Shown: positions 8,795 to 17,882, numbered from the stretch's first letter. The stretch: 64,000 nt of DNA from Paractinoplanes rishiriensis (GCF_016862375.1 NZ_BOMV01000061.1:62001-126000), one strand, 5' to 3'. Program-made: numbers and translations. The notes: generated by a model not told the origin, from the letters alone.

Positions 8795-11700
8795 CTAGCG
8801 GACGGTGGCCGAGGTGCGCGCCACGTCCCAGCGCGCCGACATCGACGCGTAGATGCGCAGGGCCTCGTCCGGCGGCTCGCCGGCGAGCAGGGCGGCGTCC
8901 TCCAGCGCGGCGGCCAGTTCGACCCGCCGGCCCACCGTGCGGTAGTGCTCGGCGGCGCGCCGGGCCGGTGCCGGATCGCCGCTGCGCAACGCCTCGCAGC
9001 GCAGATGCGCCGCGTACGCGCGGGCCGGGCGCACCTCCTTGGCGGCCTCGCCGGCGCAGATCGCCGCGGCCCGTTCGGCAATGTCCGGCCGGGACTGCCG
9101 CAGCGCGAGCCGCAGCACGTCCGGCAGCCACTGGTGGCGCAGCATGATCGGCGCGTAGGACGGCTGGAGCAGCGGTGCCAGCAGGTCGAGCGCCTCCGCC
9201 GGCCGGCCCCGCTGCTCGGCCGCGAGCGCGCGGGCCACCAGCAGGAAGTCGCAGTTCTCCCGCTCCGCCTCGCTGGCCGGCACCGCGTCGGCGGCGTCCA
9301 GGTGCGCGGCCGCCAGGTCGGGGGCGTCCCGGTGCAGGGCGATCAGCGCGGCCACCCCGTGCAGCAGCATGGTGACGGCGCCCGGCTCGCGCAGCCCGTG
9401 GAAGGTGATGCCCGGGCCGTCCTCGGTCACCGCGGACACCTCGGCCAGCGCCTCGTCCCAGCGGCCCAGCCAGTAGTCCTGCACCGCGGTGGCCACCTGC
9501 ATGCTGGCCGAGAGCCGGTGCTCGGCGGCGAACATGGCGGCCGCCCGCAGGGTGCGCTGGGCCTCGTCGAGCCGGTCCAGATTTTGCAGTGAGAAGAGCC
9601 GGTTGTCGAGCAGGTCGAAGTAGGTGCCGGCCAGTTCGGCCCGGTCGGCCACCACGGCCAGCGCCCGGTCGACGTGGTCCAGCGCGCGCTCGTGGTCGCG
9701 CCGGATCGAACTGGTCAACCAGATCGTCTGCAGCGCGAACGCGGTCTCGTACGGCTGACCGGCCGCGACCGCCTCGGCGTGCACCTCGCGGGCGGTGCGC
9801 TCGGCCCGGTCCAGGTCGTCCAGGTCGCCGCGGCGGAAGTTGGCCAGCAACACCCGGTGCCGGGTCTGCCAGAGGGCCGGCACCCGGGGGTCGTCGATCG
9901 CGTCCCGCAGCATCGCCTCGGCCAGCGCGGTGTCGCCGGTGCGGTAGCGCATGGTGGCCAGCAGGTGGCGCATCTCGGAGCGGTCCGCCGGGTCGGCGGC
10001 CAGGCTCATCGCCTCCTCGGCCTCGGTCATCGGGTAGTGCTCCCGGCGGAACTCCAGCCTGACCAGCGCGACCAGCAGGGTTCCGCGCTGCGCGGCCGAG
10101 GGCAGGTCGGTGCCGAGGGTGCGCCGGATCAGGTCGACGGCGATCTGCGGTGCCCGCCGGACCACCTCGGGCAGGTGCCGCACCAGCCAGTTCAGCACCC
10201 AGGTGTCGACCACCGGGGTCTCCGCGTTGAGCTGCTCGGCCACCCGGGTCACCGGGCTGCCGCCGGCCGCCAGGACCTCGGCCGCGTGCCGGTGCAGCCC
10301 GGCCCGCAGCGCCGCCGGCACGCTCTCGACCAGCGCCTGCCGCAGATAGCCGTGCCGGAACGCGAGGTCGGTGCCGCTGTCCACCAGCACGCTCGCGGCC
10401 AGTGCCTCCTCCAGCGCGCCGACCAGGTCGAGCGCCGACCGGCCGGTCACCGCGACCACCTCGCTCACCGAGAATTCGGAGCCGAGCAGCGCGGCCAGCC
10501 GCAGCACCTCGCGGGTCTGGAGGGAGAGCAGGTCGAGGGTGGCGTGCACAGCGTCCAGCAGGGTCTGCGGCGGGTCGACGGTCACGTCCGGGCCGACGTC
10601 GGCGCGATCGCTGGCGACCTCGATGACCTCCCGCTGCACCAGCGCGCCGACCAGCTCGCGGGCGAACAGCGGGTTGCCGCCGGAGCGGGCCACCAGGGCT
10701 CGGAGGTTGCCGCCGGGCGCGGCCCCGACCAGGGCGGTCACCAGCCGGTCCAGCTCGGCGGCGGGCAGCGGCCCGAGCCGCAGCGGCACCCGCTGGCGGG
10801 ACTGCACCCGGCGGCGCAGCTCGGTGCGCTCGGCCGGCCGGGACGCCGCCACCAGCAGCAGCGGCAGCCGGCCCACCAGGGTCAGCAGCCGCTCCCAGAC
10901 CCGGACCGTGGCGGTGTCGGCCCACTGCATGTCGTCGACCACCAGGATCAGCGGTGCGGTGGCGCAGGCGGCACGCACCGAGGCGACGAGCTGGTCCTCG
11001 GTGACGTCCGGTTCGGCGAGCGGTCCGCGTGGCCGCCGGGAGGCCGACTCCAGCCCGAGAGCCCGCGACAAAACCTGCAGCGGTACGCGCGAGCCGAGCT
11101 GGTCGGCCGCGCCCCAGGCCACCCGGCAGCCGTACCGGCCGGCGCCGGCGAAGGCGTGGGTGAGCAGCTCGGTCTTGCCGATCCCCGGTTCGCCCTCGAT
11201 CCAGACCGCGCCGCCGATGCCGTCGGCGACCTGCCGCACCAACCCGCGGAGGTGATCGATTTCGGCCTCCCGGCCGAACGTCTCCCGGCTGGCCAATCCG
11301 TCCCGCAGCGCCTTGGCGATCGGCGTCGGCACCACGATCCGCGGCTCGGGCTGGGGTTCCTCGACAGCTTTTTCGTCGGTTGACCCGGTCAGCACCTGCC
11401 GTTGCAGGTCGCGCAGGGCCGGTCCGGGCTCGATGCCCAGCTCGGCCACCAGCGTGCGGCGGGCGGACCGGAACACCTCCAGCGCCTCGGCGTGCCGGCC
11501 GGCCTTGTCCAGGGCCCGCATCAGCAGTTCGTGCAGCGGCTCGTGCAGCGGATTGTCCCGCACCAGGCCGGTCAGCTCGGCGATCAGGCCGTCGTCGCCG
11601 CCCGCGTCGACCAGGACTCGGGCCCGCTGCTCGGCGGCGGCCAGCCGCAGCTCGGCCAGCCGCTGCCGGTCCAGCTCGAGGAACGGTCCGGACAGGGTGG

Positions 11701-12115
11701 CGTACGCGTCGCCGCGCCACAGGTCGAGCGCCTCGGCGAGCCGGTCGGCGGCGGTCCGTTCCCGCCCGGCGGCCAGCGCCTCGGCGGCGGCCGCGCGCAG
11801 CTGCTGGAACCGGTTGGCGTCCAGGGCGGCCGGGTCGAGGCGCAGCAGGTAGCCGCCGGAGGCCGAGGTGAGCACGTCCGCGGGCAGCGCCCGGCGCAGC
11901 CCGGAGACATAGGTGTAGACGTTGCCGGCCGCGGTCGCCGGCGGGGAGTCGCCCCAGATCGCGGTGATCAGCTCGTCCCGGCCGACCAGCCGGCCGGCGT
12001 GCGCGGCGAGCACCGCGAACACCGCGCGCTGCCGGGCCGCACCCAGGTCGATCTCCCGTTCACCGAACCAGGCACGGACCGGCCCGAGCACGTACACGCG
12101 CAGACTTTCCGGCAC
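8795..12115 (-). CDS. AfsR-like SARP regulator with AAA ATPase and TPR region
   Basis: The product is about 1106 residues. It begins with an OmpR-like winged helix (LRVYVLGPVRAWFGEREIDLG, split: a DNA-binding domain to about residue 95), then the bacterial transcriptional activation domain to about 250, then an NTPase with Walker A GEPGIGKTE and Walker B-like VVDDMQWAD, then a long helical repeat region. This is the plan of large SARP/AfsR pathway regulators of secondary metabolism and development. GTG 12115 was chosen because a GGGAGGAAAC site directly precedes it. No biosynthetic cluster lies alongside, so its targets are unknown; the GH2 gene downstream and the LuxR gene upstream are candidates. 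Confidence 0.9.
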   Translation of the reverse strand: MPESLRVYVLGPVRAWFGEREIDLGAARQRAVFAVLAAHAGRLVGRDELITAIWGDSPPATAAGNVYTYVSGLRRALPADVLTSASGGYLLRLDPAALDANRFQQLRAAAAEALAAGRERTAADRLAEALDLWRGDAYATLSGPFLELDRQRLAELRLAAAEQRARVLVDAGGDDGLIAELTGLVRDNPLHEPLHELLMRALDKAGRHAEALEVFRSARRTLVAELGIEPGPALRDLQRQVLTGSTDEKAVEEPQPEPRIVVPTPIAKALRDGLASRETFGREAEIDHLRGLVRQVADGIGGAVWIEGEPGIGKTELLTHAFAGAGRYGCRVAWGAADQLGSRVPLQVLSRALGLESASRRPRGPLAEPDVTEDQLVASVRAACATAPLILVVDDMQWADTATVRVWERLLTLVGRLPLLLVAASRPAERTELRRRVQSRQRVPLRLGPLPAAELDRLVTALVGAAPGGNLRALVARSGGNPLFARELVGALVQREVIEVASDRADVGPDVTVDPPQTLLDAVHATLDLLSLQTREVLRLAALLGSEFSVSEVVAVTGRSALDLVGALEEALAASVLVDSGTDLAFRHGYLRQALVESVPAALRAGLHRHAAEVLAAGGSPVTRVAEQLNAETPVVDTWVLNWLVRHLPEVVRRAPQIAVDLIRRTLGTDLPSAAQRGTLLVALVRLEFRREHYPMTEAEEAMSLAADPADRSEMRHLLATMRYRTGDTALAEAMLRDAIDDPRVPALWQTRHRVLLANFRRGDLDDLDRAERTAREVHAEAVAAGQPYETAFALQTIWLTSSIRRDHERALDHVDRALAVVADRAELAGTYFDLLDNRLFSLQNLDRLDEAQRTLRAAAMFAAEHRLSASMQVATAVQDYWLGRWDEALAEVSAVTEDGPGITFHGLREPGAVTMLLHGVAALIALHRDAPDLAAAHLDAADAVPASEAERENCDFLLVARALAAEQRGRPAEALDLLAPLLQPSYAPIMLRHQWLPDVLRLALRQSRPDIAERAAAICAGEAAKEVRPARAYAAHLRCEALRSGDPAPARRAAEHYRTVGRRVELAAALEDAALLAGEPPDEALRIYASMSARWDVARTSATVR

Positions 12116-12267
12116 GTTTCCTCCCGGGTCGGTGTGTGTAACTTCGAGGGAGACGGGCCGGGTGTCAATGGATAACAGAAACCGCACGGACGGGCACTCC
12201 TGCGTCGTACCCCTTCCGTACCGAATCGCCCCTCTGCTGAACTGGCCTATCGCCCTCAGGCCCGGCA

Positions 12268-12300
12268 TGAAGAATCTCTGAAGATTCTCTGAAGAAGCTT
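12268..12300 (+). promoter_or_regulatory. Three 11-bp direct repeats, possible SARP binding site
   Basis: TGAAGAATCTC (12268), TGAAGATTCTC (12279) and TGAAGAAGCTT (12290) follow one another with exact 11-bp spacing. SARP proteins are known to bind short direct repeats placed one helical turn apart. The repeats lie in the divergent gap between the SARP gene and the LuxR gene, 49 bp before the latter's start. Confidence 0.45.
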
Positions 12301-12348
12301 CTCCGACACTGGCTCCACTCTCGTGGGACCGCGTGGGAAGGAGCCGCC

Positions 12349-12972
12349 GTGGAACAGGTTCGGGTCGCGTTGCAGGCGATGGATCCGGTCAGTCATGCCG
12401 GGCTGGTGGCACTACTCCAGTACCGCGGGGACGTGACGGTGTTGCGATCGGCCCAGCGCTCGGAGGCCGAGGTGCTGGTGGCGGCCGCCGAACGGCTCAC
12501 CCCCGACGTGGTGGCGGTGCTGCGCCGGGTCGGCACCGAGGTGAGCGCCCCGGTCGTGCTGGTGGCCCAGGAGGTCACCGAGGCCGAGCTGATGACCGCG
12601 GTCGAGTGCCGGGTGGTGGGCATCCTGCCGCGCGGCGCGGTGACCGCCGATCGGCTGGCGCACAGCGTGCGGGCGGCGGCGGCGGGCGGTGGGGTGCTGC
12701 CGCCGAACCTGATCGGCGAGCTGCTCAAGCAGGTCGAGCGGATGCAGCGCGACGTGCTGGCGCCGAACGGGCTGAACGCGTCCGGGCTGACCCCGCGCGA
12801 GATCGACGTGCTGCGGCTGATGGCCGACGGCTTCGACACCAACGAGATCGCCGGCAAGCTCTGCTACTCGGAGCGGACCGTGAAGAACGTGATCTACGGC
12901 GTGACCCACCGGCTCAAGCTGCGCAACCGATCCCACGCCGTGGCATATGCCCTGCGCGCCGGGATGATCTGA
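12349..12972 (+). CDS. LuxR/NarL-family regulator with atypical receiver domain
   Basis: The 207-residue protein has a C-terminal LuxR helix-turn-helix (LTPREIDVLRLMADGF ... NEIAGKLCYSERTVKNVI). The N-terminal half follows the receiver layout but lacks the acidic pair near the start (AMD replaces DD) and the phosphoacceptor aspartate (TPDVVAVLRR ends without Asp). It therefore probably does not take part in phosphorelay. The start is GTG 12349 behind GGAAGGAG. No kinase gene is adjacent. It sits opposite the SARP gene and may be its target or partner. Confidence 0.85.
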   Translation: MEQVRVALQAMDPVSHAGLVALLQYRGDVTVLRSAQRSEAEVLVAAAERLTPDVVAVLRRVGTEVSAPVVLVAQEVTEAELMTAVECRVVGILPRGAVTADRLAHSVRAAAAGGGVLPPNLIGELLKQVERMQRDVLAPNGLNASGLTPREIDVLRLMADGFDTNEIAGKLCYSERTVKNVIYGVTHRLKLRNRSHAVAYALRAGMI

Positions 12973-12975
12973 GCG

Positions 12976-13010
12976 TTAAGTGGGGGCATGCAGATGCCCC
13001 CGAAACTTAA
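12976..13010 (+). promoter_or_regulatory. Hairpin covering the start codon of the LD-carboxypeptidase
   Basis: GGGGGCAT (12982-12989) pairs with ATGCCCCC (12994-13001) over a 4-nt loop. Outer arms TTAAGT and ACTTAA extend the stem past a 3-nt bulge. The start ATG 12988 and the alternative ATG 12994 both lie in the structure. It could terminate the upstream LuxR transcript, limit translation of the peptidase gene, or both. Confidence 0.55.
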
Positions 13011-14022
13011 GCCCGGTGACCGCGTCGCGATCGTGTCGCCGTCCTGGGCCGGGCCGGGTGTCTACCCGGCCACCCACGAGCTGGCCCTGCAGCGGGTCCG
13101 CGCGCTGCTCGACCTGGAACCGGTGGAGTTCCCGACCACCCGGCGGGTGGACGCCGCGCCGGCCGACCGGGCCGCCGACCTCACCGCCGCGTACGCCGAT
13201 CCCACCATCCGGGCGGTCTTCGCCAGCATCGGCGGCGACGACCAGATCACCGTGCTGCCGCACCTCGACCCGGCGCCGTTCCGCGCCGACCCCAAGCCGT
13301 TCTTCGGTTTCTCGGACAACACCAACCTGCTGAACTGGCTCTGGCGGCACGGCGTGGCCGGCTACCACGGTGGTTCGACGATGGTGCACCTCGCCCGCGG
13401 TGGCGGGGTCCGGCCCGAGCACCTGGCGTCGCTGCGGGCCGCCCTCTTCGCGACGACCGACCTCGAGATCCACCCGGTCGACGAGTTCAGCGACGAGGAG
13501 GTGCTCTGGTCCGACCCGGCCTCGCTGACCACCTCGGCGGCCTCGTACCCCAGCCCGGGCTGGGTGTGGCACCGGCCGGACCGGGTGGTCACCGGGCCGA
13601 CCTGGGGCGGCAACCTGGAGATCGTGCACTGGAACCTGGCCGCGAACCGGTGGATCGCGCCGAACGAGGCGTACGCCGGGTCGATCCTGCTGCTGGAGAC
13701 GTCGGAGGAGCGGCCGCCGGCCGGCGAGGTGTTCCGGATGCTGCGCAACGCCGGCGAGCGCGGGCTGCTCGCGCAGTTTCCGGCGGTGCTGGTGGCGACC
13801 GCGAAGGCCGCCTTCATGGACGACCGGCCGACGTATGAGGAGCGCGCCCGGTATCGCGACGAGCAGCGCGCGGCGGTGCTGCGCGCACTCGGCGCCTATC
13901 ACCCGGAAGCGATGGCCGTCTTCGGTGTCGATTTCGGACATACGGTCCCGCAGTGGGTGCTGCCGTACGGTGGCCGCATGACGATCGACGGGCCGGCCCG
14001 GCGGGTCGTCGCGCACTACTGA
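12988..14022 (+). CDS. LD-carboxypeptidase family protein (S66, MccF-like)
   Basis: The 344-residue protein belongs to serine peptidase family S66, which cleaves the L-Lys/DAP-D-Ala bond of murein tetrapeptides or, in the MccF branch, inactivates microcin C-type aminoacyl nucleotides. The expected triad is visible: Ser in GFSDNT, Glu in GGNLE and His in FGHT. Length and the presence of an ETSEE segment favour the MccF-like branch. ATG 12988 or ATG 12994 could serve as start. No murein gene is adjacent; a self-protection or detoxification role is possible. Confidence 0.88.
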   Translation: MQMPPKLKPGDRVAIVSPSWAGPGVYPATHELALQRVRALLDLEPVEFPTTRRVDAAPADRAADLTAAYADPTIRAVFASIGGDDQITVLPHLDPAPFRADPKPFFGFSDNTNLLNWLWRHGVAGYHGGSTMVHLARGGGVRPEHLASLRAALFATTDLEIHPVDEFSDEEVLWSDPASLTTSAASYPSPGWVWHRPDRVVTGPTWGGNLEIVHWNLAANRWIAPNEAYAGSILLLETSEERPPAGEVFRMLRNAGERGLLAQFPAVLVATAKAAFMDDRPTYEERARYRDEQRAAVLRALGAYHPEAMAVFGVDFGHTVPQWVLPYGGRMTIDGPARRVVAHY

Positions 14023-14038
14023 GCCCCTCTATTGGGGC
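14023..14038. terminator. Short hairpin between convergent genes
   Basis: GCCCC and GGGGC arms around a 6-nt loop lie directly after the LD-carboxypeptidase stop and overlap the end of the MerR gene. It may serve as a weak two-way terminator. Confidence 0.35.
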
Positions 14039-14808
14039 ATCCGGTCCAGCCGGGTCCACCGCGCCCAGCCGCGCTCGCGGATCAGGCCGAACAGCCGCTC
14101 GACCCGCGGGTCGGACTCGACGGCCAGTGCGTCCATCAGGTCGAACGTCAGATTGTCCTGCTGCATCTCGTCGGGGTCGGCGTCGCCGGCGGCGGCTGCC
14201 TGTTCGGCCGCGGCGGCCATCAGATCGGCGAGTTCCACCAGCAGGGCGTCGTTGCGCGTGTCGGCCGGATCGAGGCCGATCAAATCCGACAGGATCCGAT
14301 AGACCCGGATGTGCTGCGGATCGTCGAGATAGGCCAGCTTCGCCGGGATGATCTCGCGCACGTCGTCGGGCCAGCGGGCGGACATCAGGATCCAGCCGTC
14401 CCGCTCGCCGGCCACGATCGGCTCGGCCACCCCGAGCTGCCGTAGCCGATCGAGGTAGTGAGCCACCTCCGGCGGCACCACCAGACCGTCCCCGGCGGCA
14501 AGCTGCGCGATCTGCTTGCGGCTGTTCTCCAGCCGCTCGATCTCGGTGCGCAGGTGGTCATCGATCCGCTGGATCTGTTCGGCGAAACCCGAGGGGCCGG
14601 CATCGAGCATCCGGCCGATCTGGGAGAGCGGCACGCCGGCGCCGGCCAGGGTGCGGATCTTGATGAGGTCCACCACCGCCCGGGCGCTGTACCGCCGGTA
14701 GCCCGAGTCGTCCCGCTCCGGCTCGGGCAGCAGTCCGAGGTGGTGGTAGTGCCGTACCGCGCGCACCGTGACGCCGGCGTACGCCGCCAGTTGCCCGATC
14801 GTCAGCAT
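14029..14808 (-). CDS. MerR-family transcriptional regulator
   Basis: The 259-residue protein starts with a MerR winged helix (MLTIGQLAAYAGVTVRAVR, then HYHHLGLLPEPERD) and a dimerisation helix. The C-terminal half of about 130 residues is helical and acidic and probably binds a ligand; no metal-binding cysteines are seen, so a drug-type effector is more likely than a metal. It is the third gene of an operon with a DrrAB-type exporter, so it likely controls that exporter through the palindrome at 16384-16396. Confidence 0.88.
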   Translation of the reverse strand: MLTIGQLAAYAGVTVRAVRHYHHLGLLPEPERDDSGYRRYSARAVVDLIKIRTLAGAGVPLSQIGRMLDAGPSGFAEQIQRIDDHLRTEIERLENSRKQIAQLAAGDGLVVPPEVAHYLDRLRQLGVAEPIVAGERDGWILMSARWPDDVREIIPAKLAYLDDPQHIRVYRILSDLIGLDPADTRNDALLVELADLMAAAAEQAAAAGDADPDEMQQDNLTFDLMDALAVESDPRVERLFGLIRERGWARWTRLDRMPQ

Positions 14809-14828
14809 GCTCTGATCCTGCCCCCGGC

Positions 14829-15590
14829 TCAGGCCATCCGGCGGCGGTAGGTGAGGTTAGCGAAGAAGTAGGCCACCACCAGGATGCCGGCGCACCAGGC
14901 GAGAGCCACCCAGACGGCGCTGCCGACCGGCCGCCCGGTGAGCAGGTCGCGGATCGAGTTGACGATGGAGGTCACCGGCTGGTTCTCGGCGAAGGCCCGC
15001 ACCGGACCCGGCATGGTGTCGGTGGGCACGAAGGCCGAGCTGATGAAGGGCAGGAAGATCAAGGGATAGGAGAACGCGCTCGCGCCGTCCACGGTCTTGG
15101 CGGTGAGGCCGGGGATGACCGCGATCCAGGTGAGGGACAGCGTGAACAGGATGAGGATGCCGGCCACCGCGAGCCAGGCCGGCAGCCCCGCACCCGAGCG
15201 GAAGCCCATCAGCAGGGCGACGGCGACGACGACCACCAGCGAGATCATGTTCGCCAGCAGCGAGGTCAGCACGTGCGCCCACAGCACGCCGGACCGGGCG
15301 ATCGGCATGGACTGGAAACGGTCGAAGATGCCGCCCTGCATGTCGCTGAAGAGCCGGAAGGCGGTGTACGCGATGCCGGACGCGATGGTGATGAGCAGGA
15401 TGCCGGGGAGCATGTAGTTCACGTACGAGACGTCGCCGGTGTCGATCGCGCCGCCGAAGACATAGACGAACATCAGCATCATCGCGATCGGGGTGATCGC
15501 GGTCGTGACGATGGTGTCGATGCTGCGGGTGACGTGGCGCAGGGTCCGCCCGGTGAGCACGGCGGTGTCGCTGAGGAAATGGGTGGCCAT
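14829..15590 (-). CDS. ABC-2 type exporter permease (DrrB-like)
   Basis: The 253-residue integral membrane protein has six predicted helices and the ABC-2 motif region around FRLFSDMQGGIFDRFQSMPI, as in DrrB-type drug exporters. It works with the ATPase encoded 9 bp upstream to move a hydrophobic compound out of the cell. The start ATG 15590 lies just after the ATPase stop. The MerR gene follows 20 bp downstream. Confidence 0.9.
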   Translation of the reverse strand: MATHFLSDTAVLTGRTLRHVTRSIDTIVTTAITPIAMMLMFVYVFGGAIDTGDVSYVNYMLPGILLITIASGIAYTAFRLFSDMQGGIFDRFQSMPIARSGVLWAHVLTSLLANMISLVVVVAVALLMGFRSGAGLPAWLAVAGILILFTLSLTWIAVIPGLTAKTVDGASAFSYPLIFLPFISSAFVPTDTMPGPVRAFAENQPVTSIVNSIRDLLTGRPVGSAVWVALAWCAGILVVAYFFANLTYRRRMA

Positions 15591-15599
15591 CGGGGTTCC

Positions 15600-16364
15600 C
15601 TACTTCTGGTCGGCCGCGGCGGCGTCACCGACGACCGCGAGGAAGACGTCTTCGAGGGTGGGCTGCTTCTCCACGTACTCGACCTTGGCGGGCGGCAGCA
15701 GCCCCTTGAGCTCGGCCAGCGTGCCGTCGACCACGATCCGGCCCTGGTGCAGGATCGCGATCCGGTCGGCGAGTTCCTCGGCCTCGTTCAGGTACTGGGT
15801 GGTGAGCAGCACGGTGGTCCCGCCCTGGGCGAGTTGCTTGACGGCCTGCCACACCTCGAGGCGCGCCTCCGGGTCCAGCCCGGCGGTCGGCTCGTCCAGG
15901 AAGACGACCGGCGGGTTCCCGATGAGGCTCATCGCGATGTCCAGGCGGCGGCGCATGCCACCGGAGTAGGTGCCGACGCGCCGGGCGCCCGCCTCGGTCA
16001 GCGAGAAACGCTTCAGCAGATCGTCGGCGATCGCGCCGGGGTCCTTCCGGTGCCGCAGCCGGGCGATCAGGATGAGGTTCTCCCGTCCGGTGAGGATCTC
16101 GTCGACCGCCGCGAACTGCCCGGTGAGACTGATCGACTCGCGCACGTCGGCGGCCTGGGCAGCGACGTCGAAGCCGTTGACCCGGGCCGTTCCGGCGTCG
16201 GCCCGCAGCAGCGTGGCCAGAATCCGCACGATCGTGGTCTTGCCGGCCCCGTTCGAGCCGAGCAGGGCGAAGATGGCGCCCCGCTCGACCTCGAGGTCAA
16301 CGCCGCGCAGCACACGCAGCTCTCGGTAGGCCTTCTCCAGGCCCCGCACTTGGATAACGCTCAT
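15600..16364 (-). CDS. ABC exporter ATP-binding protein (DrrA-like)
   Basis: The product is about 254 residues. It has Walker A GSNGAGKTT, the signature YSGGMRRR, Walker B VVFLDEPTAGLDP and a C-terminal tail ending with QPTLEDVFLAVVG, as in DrrA-family daunorubicin-type exporters. ATG 16364 fits the short spacing from the MerR-type promoter; ATG 16376 is an alternative. It forms an operon with the permease and a MerR regulator. Confidence 0.92.
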   Translation of the reverse strand: MSVIQVRGLEKAYRELRVLRGVDLEVERGAIFALLGSNGAGKTTIVRILATLLRADAGTARVNGFDVAAQAADVRESISLTGQFAAVDEILTGRENLILIARLRHRKDPGAIADDLLKRFSLTEAGARRVGTYSGGMRRRLDIAMSLIGNPPVVFLDEPTAGLDPEARLEVWQAVKQLAQGGTTVLLTTQYLNEAEELADRIAILHQGRIVVDGTLAELKGLLPPAKVEYVEKQPTLEDVFLAVVGDAAAADQK

Positions 16365-16383
16365 GCCGGTCAGCATGGGGGGT

Positions 16384-16396
16384 TGACGTAGCGTCA
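16384..16396 (-). promoter_or_regulatory. MerR-type operator/promoter for the DrrAB-like operon
   Basis: TGACG-TAG-CGTCA is a perfect 5-3-5 palindrome. On the minus strand it lies just after a TTGACC -35 hexamer (16403-16398), and the next plausible -10 is about 20 bp further on. A long spacer filled by a dyad is the hallmark of MerR-controlled promoters. The site lies between the MFS stop and the ATPase start. Confidence 0.6.
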
Positions 16397-16399
16397 GGG

Positions 16400-17863
16400 T
16401 CAAGCCCGCAGCGCGACTTTTCGTGGTTGGGCCGGCGGGGCGCACGGGTCGCAGAAACTCTGCGGCGGGACGTGCTCGGCGAGCCGGTTCGGGATCGTCA
16501 GGAAGGCCAGCACGCCACCCACCGCCATCAGCGCGCCGCAGATCAGCATGGCGTTGCGGTACACCGGCTGGAGCTGGGTGGCCTCGGTCAGGCTGCCGTT
16601 GCCCAGCCCGGCCGCCAGCGGCAGGATCGCGACCGCCAGCAGGCCGGCGGCCCGGGCCACCGCGTTGTTGACCCCCGAGGCGATGCCGGCGTACGCGTCC
16701 TCCAGCGCGCCCATCGCGGTGGCGGTGAGCGGTGCCACCAGCAGGGTCAGCCCGAGCCCGAACAGAATCACCGCGGGCAGCACGTCGGTGGGGTAGGCGG
16801 CGCCCGGCCCGATCCGCGACATCAGCAGCAGCGCGGCAGCGCACACCACCGGCCCCGCGGTCATCGGGATCCGCGGCCCGATCCGCTGGGCCAGCGCGCC
16901 CGAGCGGGCCGAGAGCAGCAGCATCAGCACGGTGACCGGCAGCATGGCGAGGCCGGCGGCCAGCGGGCTGTAGCCGGCCACCACCTGCAGGTTGACCACG
17001 AACAGGAAGAAGATGCCGCCGTTGGCCGCATAGGCCAGCAGGGTGACCAGGTTGGCCCCGGCGAAGGCCCGGTTCCGGAAGATCACCAAGGGCACGGTGG
17101 GCTCCGCGATCGACCGCTCGACCAGCACGAACGCCACCAGGCCGAGCACGCCGACCGCGAGCGAGCCGAGCACCACCGGGTCGGCCACGCCGCGCATCGG
17201 CCAGGCCGTGAAGCCGTAGGTGAGACCGGCCAGCCCGAGCGCCCCGGTCAGCACCCCGGCCAGGTCGATCCGGCGGGCCGCAGCCGGGTTGCGCGACTCG
17301 GGCACGTGCCGGGCAGCCACCCAGAGCACCAGCGCCGCGATCGGCACGTTGATCAGGAAGATGAGCCGCCAGCTGCCGGCCTCGACCAGCCAGCCGCCGA
17401 GGAACGGGCCGAGCGCGCCGCCGATGCCGCCGAGCCCGGACCAGGCGCCGATCGCCTTGGACCGGTCCTCGCGGGCGAACGAGGCCTCGAGGATCGCCAG
17501 CGCGCCCGGGGTGAGCAGCGCCCCGCCGACGCCCTGGAGCACCCGCGCGGCGATCAGCAGTTCGACGTTCGGCGCCAGGCCGCAGAGCAGCGAGGCGGCC
17601 GCGAACCAGCCGACGCCGAGCAGGAAGATCCGTTTGCGCCCATACCGGTCGCCGAGCGACCCGCCGAGCAGGATCAGGGCGGCGAGGCTGAGCGCGTACC
17701 CGTTGACCGTCCACTGGAGCCCGGCCGCGTCCGAGTCGAGCTCGCGCCCGATGGCCGGCAGCGCGATGTTGACCACGGTGGCGTCGATGAACGCGAGGCT
17801 GGACCCGAGCACGGTGGCCAGCAGTACCCAGCGGCCGGCGGCACTGCGATAGCGCAGGTTCAT
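16400..17863 (-). CDS. MFS drug exporter, DHA2 (EmrB/QacA) type
   Basis: The product is about 487 residues with 14 predicted helices. It shows the motif DATVVNIALPAI in helix 1, GDRYGRKR in the first cytoplasmic loop and GxLGPxxGG in helix 5, all typical of proton-driven multidrug exporters of the DHA2 family. ATG 17863 was chosen; residues further upstream are translations of the operator repeats. A TATGGT box ends 5 bp before the ATG, so the transcript is probably almost leaderless. The operator palindrome at 17883-17900 would cover its promoter. Confidence 0.9.
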   Translation of the reverse strand: MNLRYRSAAGRWVLLATVLGSSLAFIDATVVNIALPAIGRELDSDAAGLQWTVNGYALSLAALILLGGSLGDRYGRKRIFLLGVGWFAAASLLCGLAPNVELLIAARVLQGVGGALLTPGALAILEASFAREDRSKAIGAWSGLGGIGGALGPFLGGWLVEAGSWRLIFLINVPIAALVLWVAARHVPESRNPAAARRIDLAGVLTGALGLAGLTYGFTAWPMRGVADPVVLGSLAVGVLGLVAFVLVERSIAEPTVPLVIFRNRAFAGANLVTLLAYAANGGIFFLFVVNLQVVAGYSPLAAGLAMLPVTVLMLLLSARSGALAQRIGPRIPMTAGPVVCAAALLLMSRIGPGAAYPTDVLPAVILFGLGLTLLVAPLTATAMGALEDAYAGIASGVNNAVARAAGLLAVAILPLAAGLGNGSLTEATQLQPVYRNAMLICGALMAVGGVLAFLTIPNRLAEHVPPQSFCDPCAPPAQPRKVALRA

Positions 17864-17882
17864 GGCGCGACCATAACGCGGT

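Noticed and set aside
5896..9147. Very long open frame on the plus strand opposite the GH2 gene
   Set aside because: It is an antisense shadow of the GH2 and SARP genes, caused by high GC content.
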